A stretch of DNA of 42,927 bases from Pedobacter sp. (GTDB lineage Bacteria > Bacteroidota > Bacteroidia > Sphingobacteriales > Sphingobacteriaceae), in the NCBI GenBank assembly GCA_004210715.1, contig SEDB01000001.1, positions 1 to 42,927 of the forward strand, in the 5' to 3' direction. Below, in pieces: positions 33,863-42,920 of the stretch. The notes under the pieces are model-generated. The model ran no database searches and was not told the DNA's origin. It worked only from the letters and a program-made list of their open reading frames with translations. Within the stretch, counting starts at the first letter, position 1. Each line of letters begins with the position of its first letter. A program made the position numbers and the translations under genes.

Positions 33863-34627
33863 CTATACAATAGTAACAGTAACACCTAAACCCTCTAAAT
33901 GTTTTACAATTTGTTCAGAAATTCCTTTATCAGTGATAATATGATCTATTTCTTCCAATCCACAAATTTTCCCAAACCCTCTTTTTCCAAATTTTGTAGA
34001 GTCTGCCAAAACAATCGTTTTTTGTGATGCATTGATCATTTTACGATTTAAATGGGCTTCCATCGCATTTGTTGTGGTTAATCCATAATCCAGATCAATA
34101 CCATCAACACCTAAAAACAATTTATTAAAATAAAAATCTCCCAAAACCTGTTCTGCATATGAACCCATAACTGATGAAGAACTTTTCCTGAGCAAACCAC
34201 CCAATTGAATAACTTCAATACTGGCTTCACGCATTAATTCAAGCGCTACATTTAACGCTGATGTTACAACTGTTAAAGTAGTACCCGAAGGAATATTTTT
34301 TGCAAAGTAAAAAACCGTAGTTCCAGAGGCGATAACAATCGAATCATTTTCATTTAATAAAGAAACAGCAGCTATACCTATTTTATTTTTTTCTGTGGAT
34401 TGTATTTTTTCCTTTTCATTAACTGGTCTGTCAACTGTATATGGATTATTTATTGTTGCACCACCATGAGTTCTGAAAAGTAGCGTTTTGTCCTCAAGGA
34501 GTTTTAAATCCTTTCTTATTGTTACAGATGATACTTTCAACTCCTTACACAAATCCACCACGTTAATATATTGATCTCTTTGCAGGCGACTTAGAATAAA
34601 CTGGTGCCTTTCAGCTAAATTCATCAT
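33863..34627 (-). CDS. glpR: DeoR/GlpR-type transcription regulator
   Basis: A 254-residue DeoR-family repressor. The N-terminal winged helix is LAERHQFILSRLQRDQYINVVDLCKELKVSSVTIRKDLKLLEDKTLLFRTHGGA, the DeoR signature. The C-terminal sugar-phosphate sensor (DeoRC) has the VTSALNVALEL, IQLGGLLRKSSSSVMG and LADSTKFGKRGF motifs. It is divergent from glpD-glpK-glpF, so glycerol-3-phosphate is the likely inducer and the divergent gap the operator. Starts at 34627 or 34624 (adjacent ATGs) are both fine; an earlier in-frame start at 34663 would add 12 unmatched residues. The name glpR rests on context. Confidence 0.85.
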   Translation of the reverse strand: MMNLAERHQFILSRLQRDQYINVVDLCKELKVSSVTIRKDLKLLEDKTLLFRTHGGATINNPYTVDRPVNEKEKIQSTEKNKIGIAAVSLLNENDSIVIASGTTVFYFAKNIPSGTTLTVVTSALNVALELMREASIEVIQLGGLLRKSSSSVMGSYAEQVLGDFYFNKLFLGVDGIDLDYGLTTTNAMEAHLNRKMINASQKTIVLADSTKFGKRGFGKICGLEEIDHIITDKGISEQIVKHLEGLGVTVTIV

Positions 34628-34704
34628 AAAGTTATCTTCATTATTTAAGCCGCAAATTAGCAAATAATATCTTCAAAATTAATCGAGATGATATTTAATA
34701 TTTT

Positions 34705-34722
34705 TTTAATCTATAGATTAAA
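34705..34722. promoter_or_regulatory. Candidate GlpR operator (18-bp perfect palindrome)
   Basis: TTTAATCTATAGATTAAA is a perfect palindrome in the glpR-glpD gap. Two TCGA-centred sites flank it (34683-34686 and 34728-34731); the latter, TTATTTCGATAA, is an imperfect palindrome. Such symmetry fits a dimeric repressor; binding by GlpR is inferred. Confidence 0.5.
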
Positions 34723-34784
34723 TTATTTCGATAATGATTACTTATAATTGCGTATTGTTTCGTTTTATTATTTTTATGAAATAA

Positions 34785-36380
34785 ATGGAAAGACTACATC
34801 ATCAAAATTTAAAAAACAATAGCTCGTGGGATATCATCATTATAGGTGGAGGAGCCACAGGCTTGGGCACAGCCCTTGATGCAGTTACCCGAGGCTTAAA
34901 AACGCTCTTGGTAGAACAATCCGATTTTGCAAAAGGGACATCAAGCCGGAGCACCAAACTCGTTCATGGTGGTGTAAGATATTTAGCGCAGGGCGATATT
35001 AGTTTGGTAAGACATGCATTACAGGAACGTGGCATCTTACAAAAAAACGCCAAACATTTAGTTCAAAGGGAGCAGTTTTTAATTCCGTGTTACGATTGGT
35101 TCTCTGTAGCTAAATATTTAACAGGTCTAACCATCTACGATTGGCTATCAGGAAAACTGAGTTTCGGTAAATCAAAATTTATCTCTAAAAAACAAACTCT
35201 GGAGATGATACCTGGCATCAAAAGCAAAGGTTTGAAAGGTAGCATTCGCTATTACGACGGAAAATTTGACGATGCCAGATTGGCCATCAATATTGCGCAA
35301 ACTGCAATAAAAAATGGTGCTACCTTGTGTAACTATACGAAAGTAACTGCATTAGTAAAAAACTCAAATAACCATGTGAACGGCATCGAAGTTATAGATG
35401 TGATCACAGGCGAGGTATCTAAACACTATGGAAAAGTCGTTATCAATGCCACTGGTGTATTCGTTGATGAAATACTAAAGATGAACAATCCTCTGGCTAA
35501 AAAATTAGTACGCCCTAGTCAAGGTGTTCATATCGTTTTACACAAAAGTTTTCTAAACAGCCAATTGGCATTAATGATTCCAAAAACCTCAGATGGAAGA
35601 GTACTCTTTGCCGTTCCGTGGCATGATCATTTATTGGTAGGAACTACAGACACACCTTTAAATGAACACAGTTTAGAACCGAGAGCTTTACAAGAAGAGG
35701 TCGATTTTATTATGGCTAATGCATCAGCATACCTAAATAAAAGGCCAGAAAAAAGCGACATTTTAAGTGTGTTTTCAGGATTAAGACCGCTAGCTGCTCC
35801 TACGAATGGAGCAATTAATAACACAAAAGAAATTAGCCGTGATCATAAATTATTGGTTTCTGCAAAAGGTTTAATAACCATAACAGGTGGAAAATGGACT
35901 ACTTATCGCAGAATGGCTGAAGAAACTCTTGATTTAGCGATATCGCATGCTGATTTGGTGGCAAAACCTTGTATTACTAAAGAAACCACAATACATGGTT
36001 GCACAGAAATTACAGAAAATCATCATTTGGATATTTACGGAACAGATAGAATAAATATCGAAAAATTGGCTCAGGATTTTCCAGAAATGAGTCAAAAACT
36101 GCATCCAAACTTCCCATATATCCAAGCGGAAGTAATTTGGATAGCCAGAAATGAAATGGCAGAAACTGTGGAAGACGTTTTAAGCCGAAGGTTACGGATA
36201 TTATTTATTGATGCCAATGCAGCTAAAGAAATGGCACCAAAAGTAGCCTCACTCCTGGCAAATGAGTTTAAACAACAAATTAGCTGGGAAAATGATCAAA
36301 TTGATATTTTTAATACATTAGCCAACGGTTATATCTATCAGCCGGAAGTAACTAAAACACATTCGGCTTTAACCAATTAA
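34785..36380 (+). CDS. glpD: Glycerol-3-phosphate dehydrogenase (FAD, aerobic type)
   Basis: A 531-residue FAD enzyme oxidising sn-glycerol-3-phosphate to dihydroxyacetone phosphate and passing electrons to the quinone pool, presumably menaquinone here. The dinucleotide loop is [10 protein letters not shown] at 19-28; [17 protein letters not shown] (the FAD and substrate segment), [22 protein letters not shown], and [10 protein letters not shown] are typical. The C-terminal domain ([23 protein letters not shown]) is complete. It is the first gene of a glycerol operon: glpK follows after 17 bases. Length is usual for the family. Confidence 0.95.
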   Translation: MERLHHQNLKNNSSWDIIIIGGGATGLGTALDAVTRGLKTLLVEQSDFAKGTSSRSTKLVHGGVRYLAQGDISLVRHALQERGILQKNAKHLVQREQFLIPCYDWFSVAKYLTGLTIYDWLSGKLSFGKSKFISKKQTLEMIPGIKSKGLKGSIRYYDGKFDDARLAINIAQTAIKNGATLCNYTKVTALVKNSNNHVNGIEVIDVITGEVSKHYGKVVINATGVFVDEILKMNNPLAKKLVRPSQGVHIVLHKSFLNSQLALMIPKTSDGRVLFAVPWHDHLLVGTTDTPLNEHSLEPRALQEEVDFIMANASAYLNKRPEKSDILSVFSGLRPLAAPTNGAINNTKEISRDHKLLVSAKGLITITGGKWTTYRRMAEETLDLAISHADLVAKPCITKETTIHGCTEITENHHLDIYGTDRINIEKLAQDFPEMSQKLHPNFPYIQAEVIWIARNEMAETVEDVLSRRLRILFIDANAAKEMAPKVASLLANEFKQQISWENDQIDIFNTLANGYIYQPEVTKTHSALTN

Positions 36381-36397
36381 AATTAACCAAAATAATT

Positions 36398-37888
36398 ATG
36401 AGCAAGTTTATCATGTCTCTCGATCAGGGAACCACAAGTTCGAGAGCGATTATTTTCAATCATAATGGCGAAATTGTTGCCATAGCCCAGAAAGAATTTA
36501 CTCAAATCTATCCTCAGCCCGGCTGGGTAGAACATAATCCCCTTGAGATTTGGTCTACACAACTATCCGTCATGGCCGAAGTGATTGTTAAAGCTGGACT
36601 TTCAGCAACTGATATCGATTCTATCGGCATAACCAACCAAAGAGAAACCACAGTTGTTTGGGATCGAGAAACCGGACAACCTGTTTACAATGCAATTGTT
36701 TGGCAAGATAGAAGAACATCAGCTTATTGCGATGATATTAAAGCTCAGGGTTTAGCAACCAAAATTCAGAAAAAAACAGGTTTAATTATCGATTCTTATT
36801 TTTCAGCTACTAAAGCGAAATGGATTTTAGAAAATGTAGCTGGTGCAAAAGAAAAAGCTGATGCTGGCAAGCTGGCATTTGGCACGATAGATTCCTGGTT
36901 GATATGGAAATTAACGGCGGGAGAAAAACATGTAACCGATGTAACCAATGCATCCAGAACCATGATTTACAATATCCATACTTTAGCTTGGGATGAAGAA
37001 TTAATGGAATTATTTGGCATCCCAAAAAGCATGTTGCCCGAGGTAAAATCATCCAGTGAGATTTATGGAAATAGCGCTGGCAGAATCCTTGCGGCGAAAA
37101 TTCCAATTGCAGGTATTGCCGGCGATCAACAATCTGCACTTTTCGGCCAAATGTGCACAGAGGTTGGTATGGTAAAAAACACATACGGCACTGGCTGTTT
37201 TATGCTGATGAATATTGGAACTGAAGCAAAACTATCAGCCAATAATCTATTGACAACTATTGCCTGGAAAATCAAAGATGAGGTTCATTACGCACTAGAA
37301 GGTAGCATCTTTATTGGTGGAGCTGTTGTTCAATGGCTTAGAGATGAAATGGGATTAATTTCGAAATCAGCCGATGTAGAAACACTGGCTCAAAAAGTAA
37401 AAGATACCGACGGTGTCTATGTAGTTCCTGCGTTTGCCGGTTTAGGTGCGCCTCATTGGAACCAACATGCCAGAGGGACAATTACAGGCTTAACGCGTGG
37501 AACGAATAAATCGCACATTGCCAGAGCAGCTTTAGAAAGTATTGCTTTTCAAACCATGGATGTGCTCAAAGCCATGGAGGCTGATGCAAATGTGAGTATC
37601 GCCGAACTACGAGTAGATGGCGGGGCTACTGCTAACAATTTACTTATGCAGTTTCAGGCAGATTTATTGAATTGTAAAGTCATAAGACCAGAAATAACCG
37701 AGGTAACAGCACTGGGAGCAGCTTATTTGGCTGGCTTAGCTACTGGCTTTTGGGGTAGCATTGATCAAATCCGATCGCAGTGGAAAGTTGATAAAACTTT
37801 TACAGCAACAGAAGGGATTGACAATACAATACGAATTAAAGGCTGGAACCGTGCCATAAAAGCAGCAAAAGCAAGCGCTGAGGATTAA
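36398..37888 (+). CDS. glpK: Glycerol kinase
   Basis: A 496-residue FGGY kinase that phosphorylates glycerol with ATP. The phosphate-binding loop is [12 protein letters not shown] at 7-18. Glycerol-binding residues sit in [11 protein letters not shown], and IVWQDRRTS; the second domain has [26 protein letters not shown], and the adenine-site [17 protein letters not shown]. It is complete and lies between glpD and glpF. Together they take up glycerol, phosphorylate it and oxidise the product. Confidence 0.96.
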   Translation: MSKFIMSLDQGTTSSRAIIFNHNGEIVAIAQKEFTQIYPQPGWVEHNPLEIWSTQLSVMAEVIVKAGLSATDIDSIGITNQRETTVVWDRETGQPVYNAIVWQDRRTSAYCDDIKAQGLATKIQKKTGLIIDSYFSATKAKWILENVAGAKEKADAGKLAFGTIDSWLIWKLTAGEKHVTDVTNASRTMIYNIHTLAWDEELMELFGIPKSMLPEVKSSSEIYGNSAGRILAAKIPIAGIAGDQQSALFGQMCTEVGMVKNTYGTGCFMLMNIGTEAKLSANNLLTTIAWKIKDEVHYALEGSIFIGGAVVQWLRDEMGLISKSADVETLAQKVKDTDGVYVVPAFAGLGAPHWNQHARGTITGLTRGTNKSHIARAALESIAFQTMDVLKAMEADANVSIAELRVDGGATANNLLMQFQADLLNCKVIRPEITEVTALGAAYLAGLATGFWGSIDQIRSQWKVDKTFTATEGIDNTIRIKGWNRAIKAAKASAED

Positions 37889-37921
37889 TTTTTTAGTTTA
37901 GATCTTAACCAGATATTCATC

Positions 37922-38653
37922 ATGACAGAATTTGTTGCAGAATTTATCGGCACAGCGCTCCTTATCCTTCTTGGAAACGGTGTTGTGGCAAATGTTGTGC
38001 TTAGAGGCACTAAAGGAAATAACAGCGGCTGGATTGTAATTACCACGGCCTGGGCATTAGCGGTGTTTGTGGGCGTCGTAATTTCCGCCCCATATAGCGG
38101 TGCACATCTAAATCCGGCAGTTACCATTGCGCTTGCCATTGCTCAAAAATTTCACTGGGCCAAAGTACCCTACTATATTTTAGCACAGCTTTGTGGTGCA
38201 ATGGTTGGTTCATTTTTAGTTTGGGTGATGTATAAAGATCATTTTGATGCTACCGAAGACAAAGGACTTAAAGCTGCTCCTTTTGCTACCGCCCCTGCCA
38301 TTAGAAACTTGAAATCCAATCTTTTCTCAGAAATTATCGGAACTTTTGTGCTTATTTTTGTGATTTTCTATTTTACAAACGCTGAAATGGGGAGTGAAAA
38401 AACACCAATTGGTTTAGGTTCTTTAGGAGCCATTCCAGTAGCATTTTTAGTTTGGGTAATTGGTCTAGCACTTGGAGGCACAACGGGTTATGCCATCAAT
38501 CCGGTTAGAGATTTAGGCCCGAGAATAATCCATGCGATCATCCCAATGAAGGGAAAAGGTTCAAGTGATTGGGGATATTCTTGGGTACCAATTGTTGGGC
38601 CAATTATTGGTGCTACACTTGCAGCACTGCTCTATCTTTCTTTAAACTTGTAA
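37922..38653 (+). CDS. glpF: Glycerol uptake facilitator (aquaglyceroporin)
   Basis: A 243-residue MIP-family channel with six membrane helices and two half-helices. The first signature is HLNPAVTIA (Asn64-Pro65-Ala66). The second is AINPVRDLGPR (Asn193-Pro194-Val195), so the second NPA is NPV; Arg196 of the selectivity filter and the following Asp, which marks aquaglyceroporins, are kept. It is the last gene of the glp operon, 33 bases after glpK, and ends at a small hairpin. Confidence 0.93.
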   Translation: MTEFVAEFIGTALLILLGNGVVANVVLRGTKGNNSGWIVITTAWALAVFVGVVISAPYSGAHLNPAVTIALAIAQKFHWAKVPYYILAQLCGAMVGSFLVWVMYKDHFDATEDKGLKAAPFATAPAIRNLKSNLFSEIIGTFVLIFVIFYFTNAEMGSEKTPIGLGSLGAIPVAFLVWVIGLALGGTTGYAINPVRDLGPRIIHAIIPMKGKGSSDWGYSWVPIVGPIIGATLAALLYLSLNL

Positions 38654-38658
38654 AATAG

Positions 38659-38679
38659 ATCTCCTAATTAAAAGGAGAT
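38659..38679. terminator. Hairpin after glpF
   Basis: ATCTCCT (38659-38665) pairs with AGGAGAT (38673-38679) around a 7-base loop and is followed by TTATTTTG. A modest stem, probably the end of the glp operon. Confidence 0.6.
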
Positions 38680-38886
38680 TTATTTTGTTCTGGAAATCAA
38701 TTGCAGTATTTCAATTATCGGTAGCCCCGTTTTACATTTCGCCAACGAAAAGTTGGCTTTCATTACAACCTGGTTTATTTTACTCCAGACAGCATAAGAC
38801 ACTTCCTTTTCAACACAATAGCTCGAAAAAAAATAATCATTATATTTGATAGTTAAGTGTGAGCCATTAATCAAATATTTAAACCA

Positions 38887-39555
38887 TTGCAAGATTATTT
38901 CCTTTTCATTGATACAGAAACATCCGGTTTACCCAAGAATTGGAAAGCGCCATACGCTCAGGAAGGTAATTGGCCTTATATTATTCAAATTGCTTGGATT
39001 ATATTCGACAAAGACTTTAATGAAGTTGAGCGTCAAAATCACTACATCATAAACGACGGCTTTATAATCGAGAAATCATCTCAAGAAATACACGGCATTA
39101 CTGCTGAGTTTCTTCATTTGAATGGAAAATCGAAAGAAACGGTTATGATGACATTTCTACAAGCCATCAAAAAATTTAATCCTGTCATAATTGGTCATTT
39201 CATGGAGTTTGATTACCACATGATTAATGCAGAGTTTTGCCGAATGGGCATTTCGAATCCACTTGAACATCAAGTGTTTTATTGCACCATGAAAGCCAGT
39301 AAGCCATATGTTCGAAATCCACGTGTAGATTTGCTTAAATTAAATGAATTTTATGAGGAACTGTTCAATGAAAAGCCAAAAGATTTTCACAACGCTTTGT
39401 CTGACGCATTGAATACGGCAAAAATTTTCTTCCATCTATTTAAGGATAATGAAAACATTCACAAAGCGATTATCAGCCAAAAAAATGATTTTTCTCCTAT
39501 TTTAGACGACACCAAGTCTAACAGATCGTTAATTAACCGCATATTTTCAGTTTGA
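38887..39555 (+). CDS. DEDDh 3'-5' exonuclease (DnaQ-like)
   Basis: A 222-residue exonuclease. The acidic metal-binding set is FIDTETSG (Asp9, Glu11), GHFMEFDYH (Asp109), and HNALSDALNTAKIF (His168, Asp173), so it is DEDDh type like the polymerase III epsilon subunit and RNase T. The first in-frame start after a stop codon is TTG at 38887, giving MQDYFLFIDTETSG; no ATG is available upstream. It lies 3 bases before a gene for a CBS/DUF294 protein and surely shares its transcript. In other bacteria this pair recurs, often near acetyl-CoA synthetase, with an unknown role. Confidence 0.85.
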   Translation: MQDYFLFIDTETSGLPKNWKAPYAQEGNWPYIIQIAWIIFDKDFNEVERQNHYIINDGFIIEKSSQEIHGITAEFLHLNGKSKETVMMTFLQAIKKFNPVIIGHFMEFDYHMINAEFCRMGISNPLEHQVFYCTMKASKPYVRNPRVDLLKLNEFYEELFNEKPKDFHNALSDALNTAKIFFHLFKDNENIHKAIISQKNDFSPILDDTKSNRSLINRIFSV

Positions 39556-39558
39556 TTT

Positions 39559-41466
39559 ATGGATGAGAAACTAAACTTTTTAAAATCAACTGCTCCATAC
39601 GCTGCACTGCCCGAAAATATTTTAGCGGAGTTATCCATTCTTTTAGAAGAAGTTTCTTATTTTGAGGAAACGAAGGTATTTGATCAGGGTATTCAAAAAT
39701 TGAAAGGAATCCAAATTATCGAAAGTGGCAGTTTTGAAACTTTCTTTATGGATCAGACTAAAGCAAAACGAAAACTGGAAATATATCAAGCTGGCTCAAC
39801 ATGCGGCGGTATTTCAATCTTATTCAACAAAAGAAAATCGTTAAAAACTGTAATTGCAAAAGCAGGAACAAAAACTTATTTCTTACCAAAAAAAGAATTT
39901 AAAAGGATATGCACCGAGTTCGAGGATTTTTTCGACTACTTCGCTAATGACTTCGGAAAAAGGATGCTTGATGATGAATATGCGCATTTTTACAAAAACA
40001 ACAACACTCTTGAGGATAACTATCTTGTAGTTGATCAGCTTTATTCTTCTACTATAAAAAGTGTGAGTTACAGAAATATAGTTGATAGTTTAGAATCCAC
40101 TCCTATTTTTGAGGTTGCAAAAAAAATGGCGGCGCTAAAAACAAGCTGCTTATTTATAAAAAACTCAGAAAATCAATATGTAGGATTTGTCACTGATATA
40201 ACCTTACGGGATCGTGTAATTGCAGAGCAGGTTAACCCTAATTATCCAGTTGGTAGCATCATGGATAATCAAATCGTTAGCATTTCTGCTTATGCTTATG
40301 TTTACGAAGCCATTTTATTGATGTTTAGTAGTAAATCTAGGTATCTATTAGTGGAAGATGATGGTCAGTTTGTTGGTTTTTTAAGTCGTAACAGGCTGTT
40401 AAGTGAACAAACAAAATCTCCACTTGTATTTATTCAATCAGTAAAATCTGCCACAAATATAGATGATCTGAAAACTAAGTGGCAAAAAGTGCCTAGCATA
40501 GTTGCTCAATTATTAGAAAGAGGTGTTCACGCTGAAATTGTGAACCAGGTTATAACAACCATTGCCGATACAATTTCTAATAAAATTATTGAAGACGTTA
40601 TAAGAAAAATTGGCCCACCACCAGCTAAATTCGTTTTCATGGTTTTAGGAAGTGAAGGCAGAAAAGAGCTTTCTCTTAAAACCGATCAAGATAATGCAAT
40701 CATTTATGAAGACACTTCAGAAGAACAACGAGCAATGGTTAGGAGTTATTTTTTGGATTTTGCCACTCAGGTGTCGGATAAACTAAATTATGTAGGTTTT
40801 GTATATTGCGATGGCGATTACATGGCAACCAATCCAAACTGGACGCATTCACTATCTCACTGGAAATACAATTACAAAAATTGGATTGAGGAAGCTTTGC
40901 CAGAAGCTGCTATAAAGTTTGCTGCTTTTTTTGATTGCCGAGCCATTTATGGCGATTTAGAAATGATGCAAAACCTTAGAGAGTTTGTTGATGATGAACT
41001 GAAAAAGCCAATCGAAAAGTTCTATGTTTATCTTGCCAAAAACGCTCTACTTTACGAACCACCTTTAACTTATTTCAAGAATATCAAAACACAAAAGATA
41101 GAAAGTAAAGAAGTTTTTGATATTAAAACAGCGATGACTCCAATAGTAGACTTAGTTCGCGTATATGCTTTGCAGAATAGAATTTTTCAACGTGAAAACA
41201 CTGGCGAAAGATTAAGGACATTAAAGGATTTAGGGGCGTTTAATCAAACTCAATTTAATGAGCTCACACAATCCTATTATTATTTAATGGGATTACGATT
41301 GAAAAACCAAGCCAATCAAATTCTTAAAGACCATGTTAGCCCAAATAATTTAATAGAAATCAATAATCTTACTAAAATTGAAAAGGTAACCTTAATTGAA
41401 ATATTCAAAACCATTTTAAACTTTCAAAGTGGTATTAAAATGAAGTTTACCAATAGCTTAATTTAA
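39559..41466 (+). CDS. cNMP-like / CBS / DUF294 nucleotidyltransferase protein
   Basis: A 635-residue, four-part protein. Residues 10-135 form a cyclic-nucleotide-binding-like domain, without the usual Arg-Glu phosphate-binding set. A CBS pair follows at about 170-225 and 232-288. Then comes a GlnD-like nucleotidyltransferase (DUF294): VLGSEGRKELSLKTDQDNAI, with Gly364-Ser365 and Asp376-x-Asp378 as catalytic pattern. A helical DUF294 C-terminal domain ends the protein. It likely senses adenine nucleotides through the CBS pair and may transfer a nucleotide to a protein or small molecule; its target is unknown. It is the second gene of an operon with the exonuclease. Confidence 0.83.
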   Translation: MDEKLNFLKSTAPYAALPENILAELSILLEEVSYFEETKVFDQGIQKLKGIQIIESGSFETFFMDQTKAKRKLEIYQAGSTCGGISILFNKRKSLKTVIAKAGTKTYFLPKKEFKRICTEFEDFFDYFANDFGKRMLDDEYAHFYKNNNTLEDNYLVVDQLYSSTIKSVSYRNIVDSLESTPIFEVAKKMAALKTSCLFIKNSENQYVGFVTDITLRDRVIAEQVNPNYPVGSIMDNQIVSISAYAYVYEAILLMFSSKSRYLLVEDDGQFVGFLSRNRLLSEQTKSPLVFIQSVKSATNIDDLKTKWQKVPSIVAQLLERGVHAEIVNQVITTIADTISNKIIEDVIRKIGPPPAKFVFMVLGSEGRKELSLKTDQDNAIIYEDTSEEQRAMVRSYFLDFATQVSDKLNYVGFVYCDGDYMATNPNWTHSLSHWKYNYKNWIEEALPEAAIKFAAFFDCRAIYGDLEMMQNLREFVDDELKKPIEKFYVYLAKNALLYEPPLTYFKNIKTQKIESKEVFDIKTAMTPIVDLVRVYALQNRIFQRENTGERLRTLKDLGAFNQTQFNELTQSYYYLMGLRLKNQANQILKDHVSPNNLIEINNLTKIEKVTLIEIFKTILNFQSGIKMKFTNSLI

Positions 41467-41565
41467 AATACAATCTTTTTTTCATCGATTTATTATTTAT
41501 CTCTCAAAAAACTTTATTTTTAATTAATCATCCTGTAAAACTAATAATTAAATAAAATTTTAGAA

Positions 41566-41898
41566 ATGGGAAAATTTGTAATCTCAAAAAGAACAAACGG
41601 CGAATTCCAATTTAATTTACAAGCTGGAAATGGTGAGGTAATTTTAACAAGCGAGGGTTATTCTACAAAATCAAACTGCGAAAATGGTATTGAATCCGTT
41701 AAAAAAAATTCGCAGGATGAAAAACAGTTTGAAAAGAAAACATCAACTAATGGGAAAGCATTCTTCAATTTGAAAGCGACCAATGGCCAAGTTATTGGAT
41801 CAAGCCAAATGTATGAAAGTGAAAGCTCCAGAGACAATGGTATTGCATCAGTAACAAGTAATGCACCAAATGCAACAATTGAGGATCAATCATCTTAA
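41566..41898 (+). CDS. YegP/DUF1508 protein, two repeats
   Basis: A 110-residue protein with two tandem DUF1508 units: residues 2-48 (FVISKRTNGEFQFNLQAGNGEVIL...NGIESVKKN) and 53-99 (FEKKTSTNGKAFFNLKATNGQVIG...NGIASVTSN). Each has the pattern of strand, strand, GxxI, then a SxxxxxNGIxSV helix. The function of YegP is not known. It is a single-gene unit, ending at a strong hairpin. Confidence 0.85.
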   Translation: MGKFVISKRTNGEFQFNLQAGNGEVILTSEGYSTKSNCENGIESVKKNSQDEKQFEKKTSTNGKAFFNLKATNGQVIGSSQMYESESSRDNGIASVTSNAPNATIEDQSS

Positions 41899-41901
41899 AC
41901 A

Positions 41902-41933
41902 AAAAAAGGGAACCAAATTGGTTCCCTTTTTTA
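41902..41933. terminator. Bidirectional terminator between yegP-like gene and rplT
   Basis: AAAAAAGGGAACCA (41902-41915) pairs with TGGTTCCCTTTTTT around a short loop. U runs exist in both directions, so it can also end the infC-rpmI-rplT transcript. Confidence 0.85.
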
Positions 41934-41960
41934 ATATCATTAACGCCGAAGCGAGAATTT

Positions 41961-42120
41961 CTATTTTACTGCATCAATAACAGCTTTGAAAGCTTCTGGG
42001 TGATTCATTGCTAAATCAGCCAATACTTTACGGTTTAAACCGATTTCTTTTGAAGCAAGTTTACCGATTAATTGAGAGTAAGAAATACCGTGCTGACGGA
42101 TACCTGGTGAAATTAATAAA
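41961..42120 (-). pseudogene. rplT: rplT remnant: C-terminal part of ribosomal protein L20
   Basis: Reading the - strand after the rpmI stop gives about 50 codons: [16 protein letters not shown], then [28 protein letters not shown] and a stop. This matches the globular C-terminal domain of L20 (E. coli residues from about 64 on). The first 60-odd residues, the long basic rRNA-binding tail, are absent, and so is any rpmI-rplT spacer. No in-frame start lies at the junction; the only upstream ATG in this frame is at 42167, inside rpmI, and would give a 68-residue protein with a non-L20 start. A single frameshift cannot explain it, because the missing part is not in any frame. A deletion, or an assembly error, is the simplest reading. 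Confidence 0.75.
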
Positions 42121-42321
42121 TTACTTTCCGATGCAAAGCATACGTTTAACATTTCCTGAATCTGCATCTGTTACAATTCCTGCATTTCCAAGAGCACGTT
42201 TACGTTTAGTACTCATCTTTGTTAAGATGTGACTTTTGTATGCTTTGTTTCTTTTGATTTTACCTGTTCCAGTAAGCGAAAAACGCTTTTTAGCACTGGA
42301 ATTGGTTTTCATTTTTGGCAT
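42121..42321 (-). CDS. rpmI: Ribosomal protein L35
   Basis: A 66-residue basic protein: [42 protein letters not shown] and so on, ending [10 protein letters not shown]. It has the full length and typical motifs of bL35, a 50S subunit protein. It follows infC after 29 bases in the widespread infC-rpmI-rplT order, but its stop codon is fused directly to the rplT remnant. Confidence 0.95.
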   Translation of the reverse strand: MPKMKTNSSAKKRFSLTGTGKIKRNKAYKSHILTKMSTKRKRALGNAGIVTDADSGNVKRMLCIGK

Positions 42322-42350
42322 AACCTGTTTTTAAATTTATAAACCTATTT

Positions 42351-42920
42351 TTATTTTTTTGCTACTTTAGGCGCAACTGTAAGAAACATACGCTTACCTT
42401 CTAACTTAGGTAATAATTCTACTTTTCCTACATCTTCCAAAGCCTGGGCAAATTTTAACAATAAAATTTCTCCCTGTTCTTTGTAAACAATTGCTCTACC
42501 TTTAAAATGCACATAAGCTCTAACCTTCTCACCGCTCTCTAAAAAGCTTACTGCATGTTTTAGTTTAAATTGGAAATCGTGATCGTTCGTATTAGGACCG
42601 AAACGAATCTCCTTAATTACAGTTTGCTTAGCATTGGCTTTAATTTCCTTCTGCTTTTTCTTTTGCTCGTAAACAAACTTACTGTAATCAATAATCCTAC
42701 AAACTGGTGGTACTGCATTTGGAGAAATCTCTACCAAATCTAATTCCAATTCATCAGCAAGTGCCAAAGCTTTTGCCAAAGGATAAATCCCCGGTTCAAC
42801 ATTATCGCCAGCCAAACGCACTTCGGGCGATTTAATGTACTGATTAATGTTATGTTCTGCTTCTTTTTTCTTAAAAGGTGGACGTGGTCCCCTGTTAAAT
42901 CCTGGTCTTCCTAATGCCAA
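42351..42920 (-). CDS. infC: Translation initiation factor IF-3 (start near window edge)
   Basis: A protein of at least 189 residues: N-terminal domain with [62 protein letters not shown] linker, and the C-terminal domain [43 protein letters not shown]-3 keeps ribosomal subunits apart and checks the initiation codon. The best start in the window is TTG at 42920, giving [11 protein letters not shown]; the frame stays open to the edge, so an earlier start cannot be excluded. infC often uses a rare start codon that its own product discriminates against, which fits. Confidence 0.92.
   Translation of the reverse strand: MALGRPGFNRGPRPPFKKKEAEHNINQYIKSPEVRLAGDNVEPGIYPLAKALALADELELDLVEISPNAVPPVCRIIDYSKFVYEQKKKQKEIKANAKQTVIKEIRFGPNTNDHDFQFKLKHAVSFLESGEKVRAYVHFKGRAIVYKEQGEILLLKFAQALEDVGKVELLPKLEGKRMFLTVAPKVAKK

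Noticed and set aside
38680-38892. 70-codon ORF on the - strand upstream of the exonuclease gene
   Set aside because: It overlaps the start and probable promoter region of the exonuclease gene, has no recognisable domain, and only a weak hairpin at its end. It could be a decayed gene, but I cannot support it.
41961-42321. Simple frameshift as the cause of the broken rplT
   Set aside because: The missing N-terminal half of L20 is not found in any frame; the space is filled by rpmI, so a deletion or misassembly is needed.
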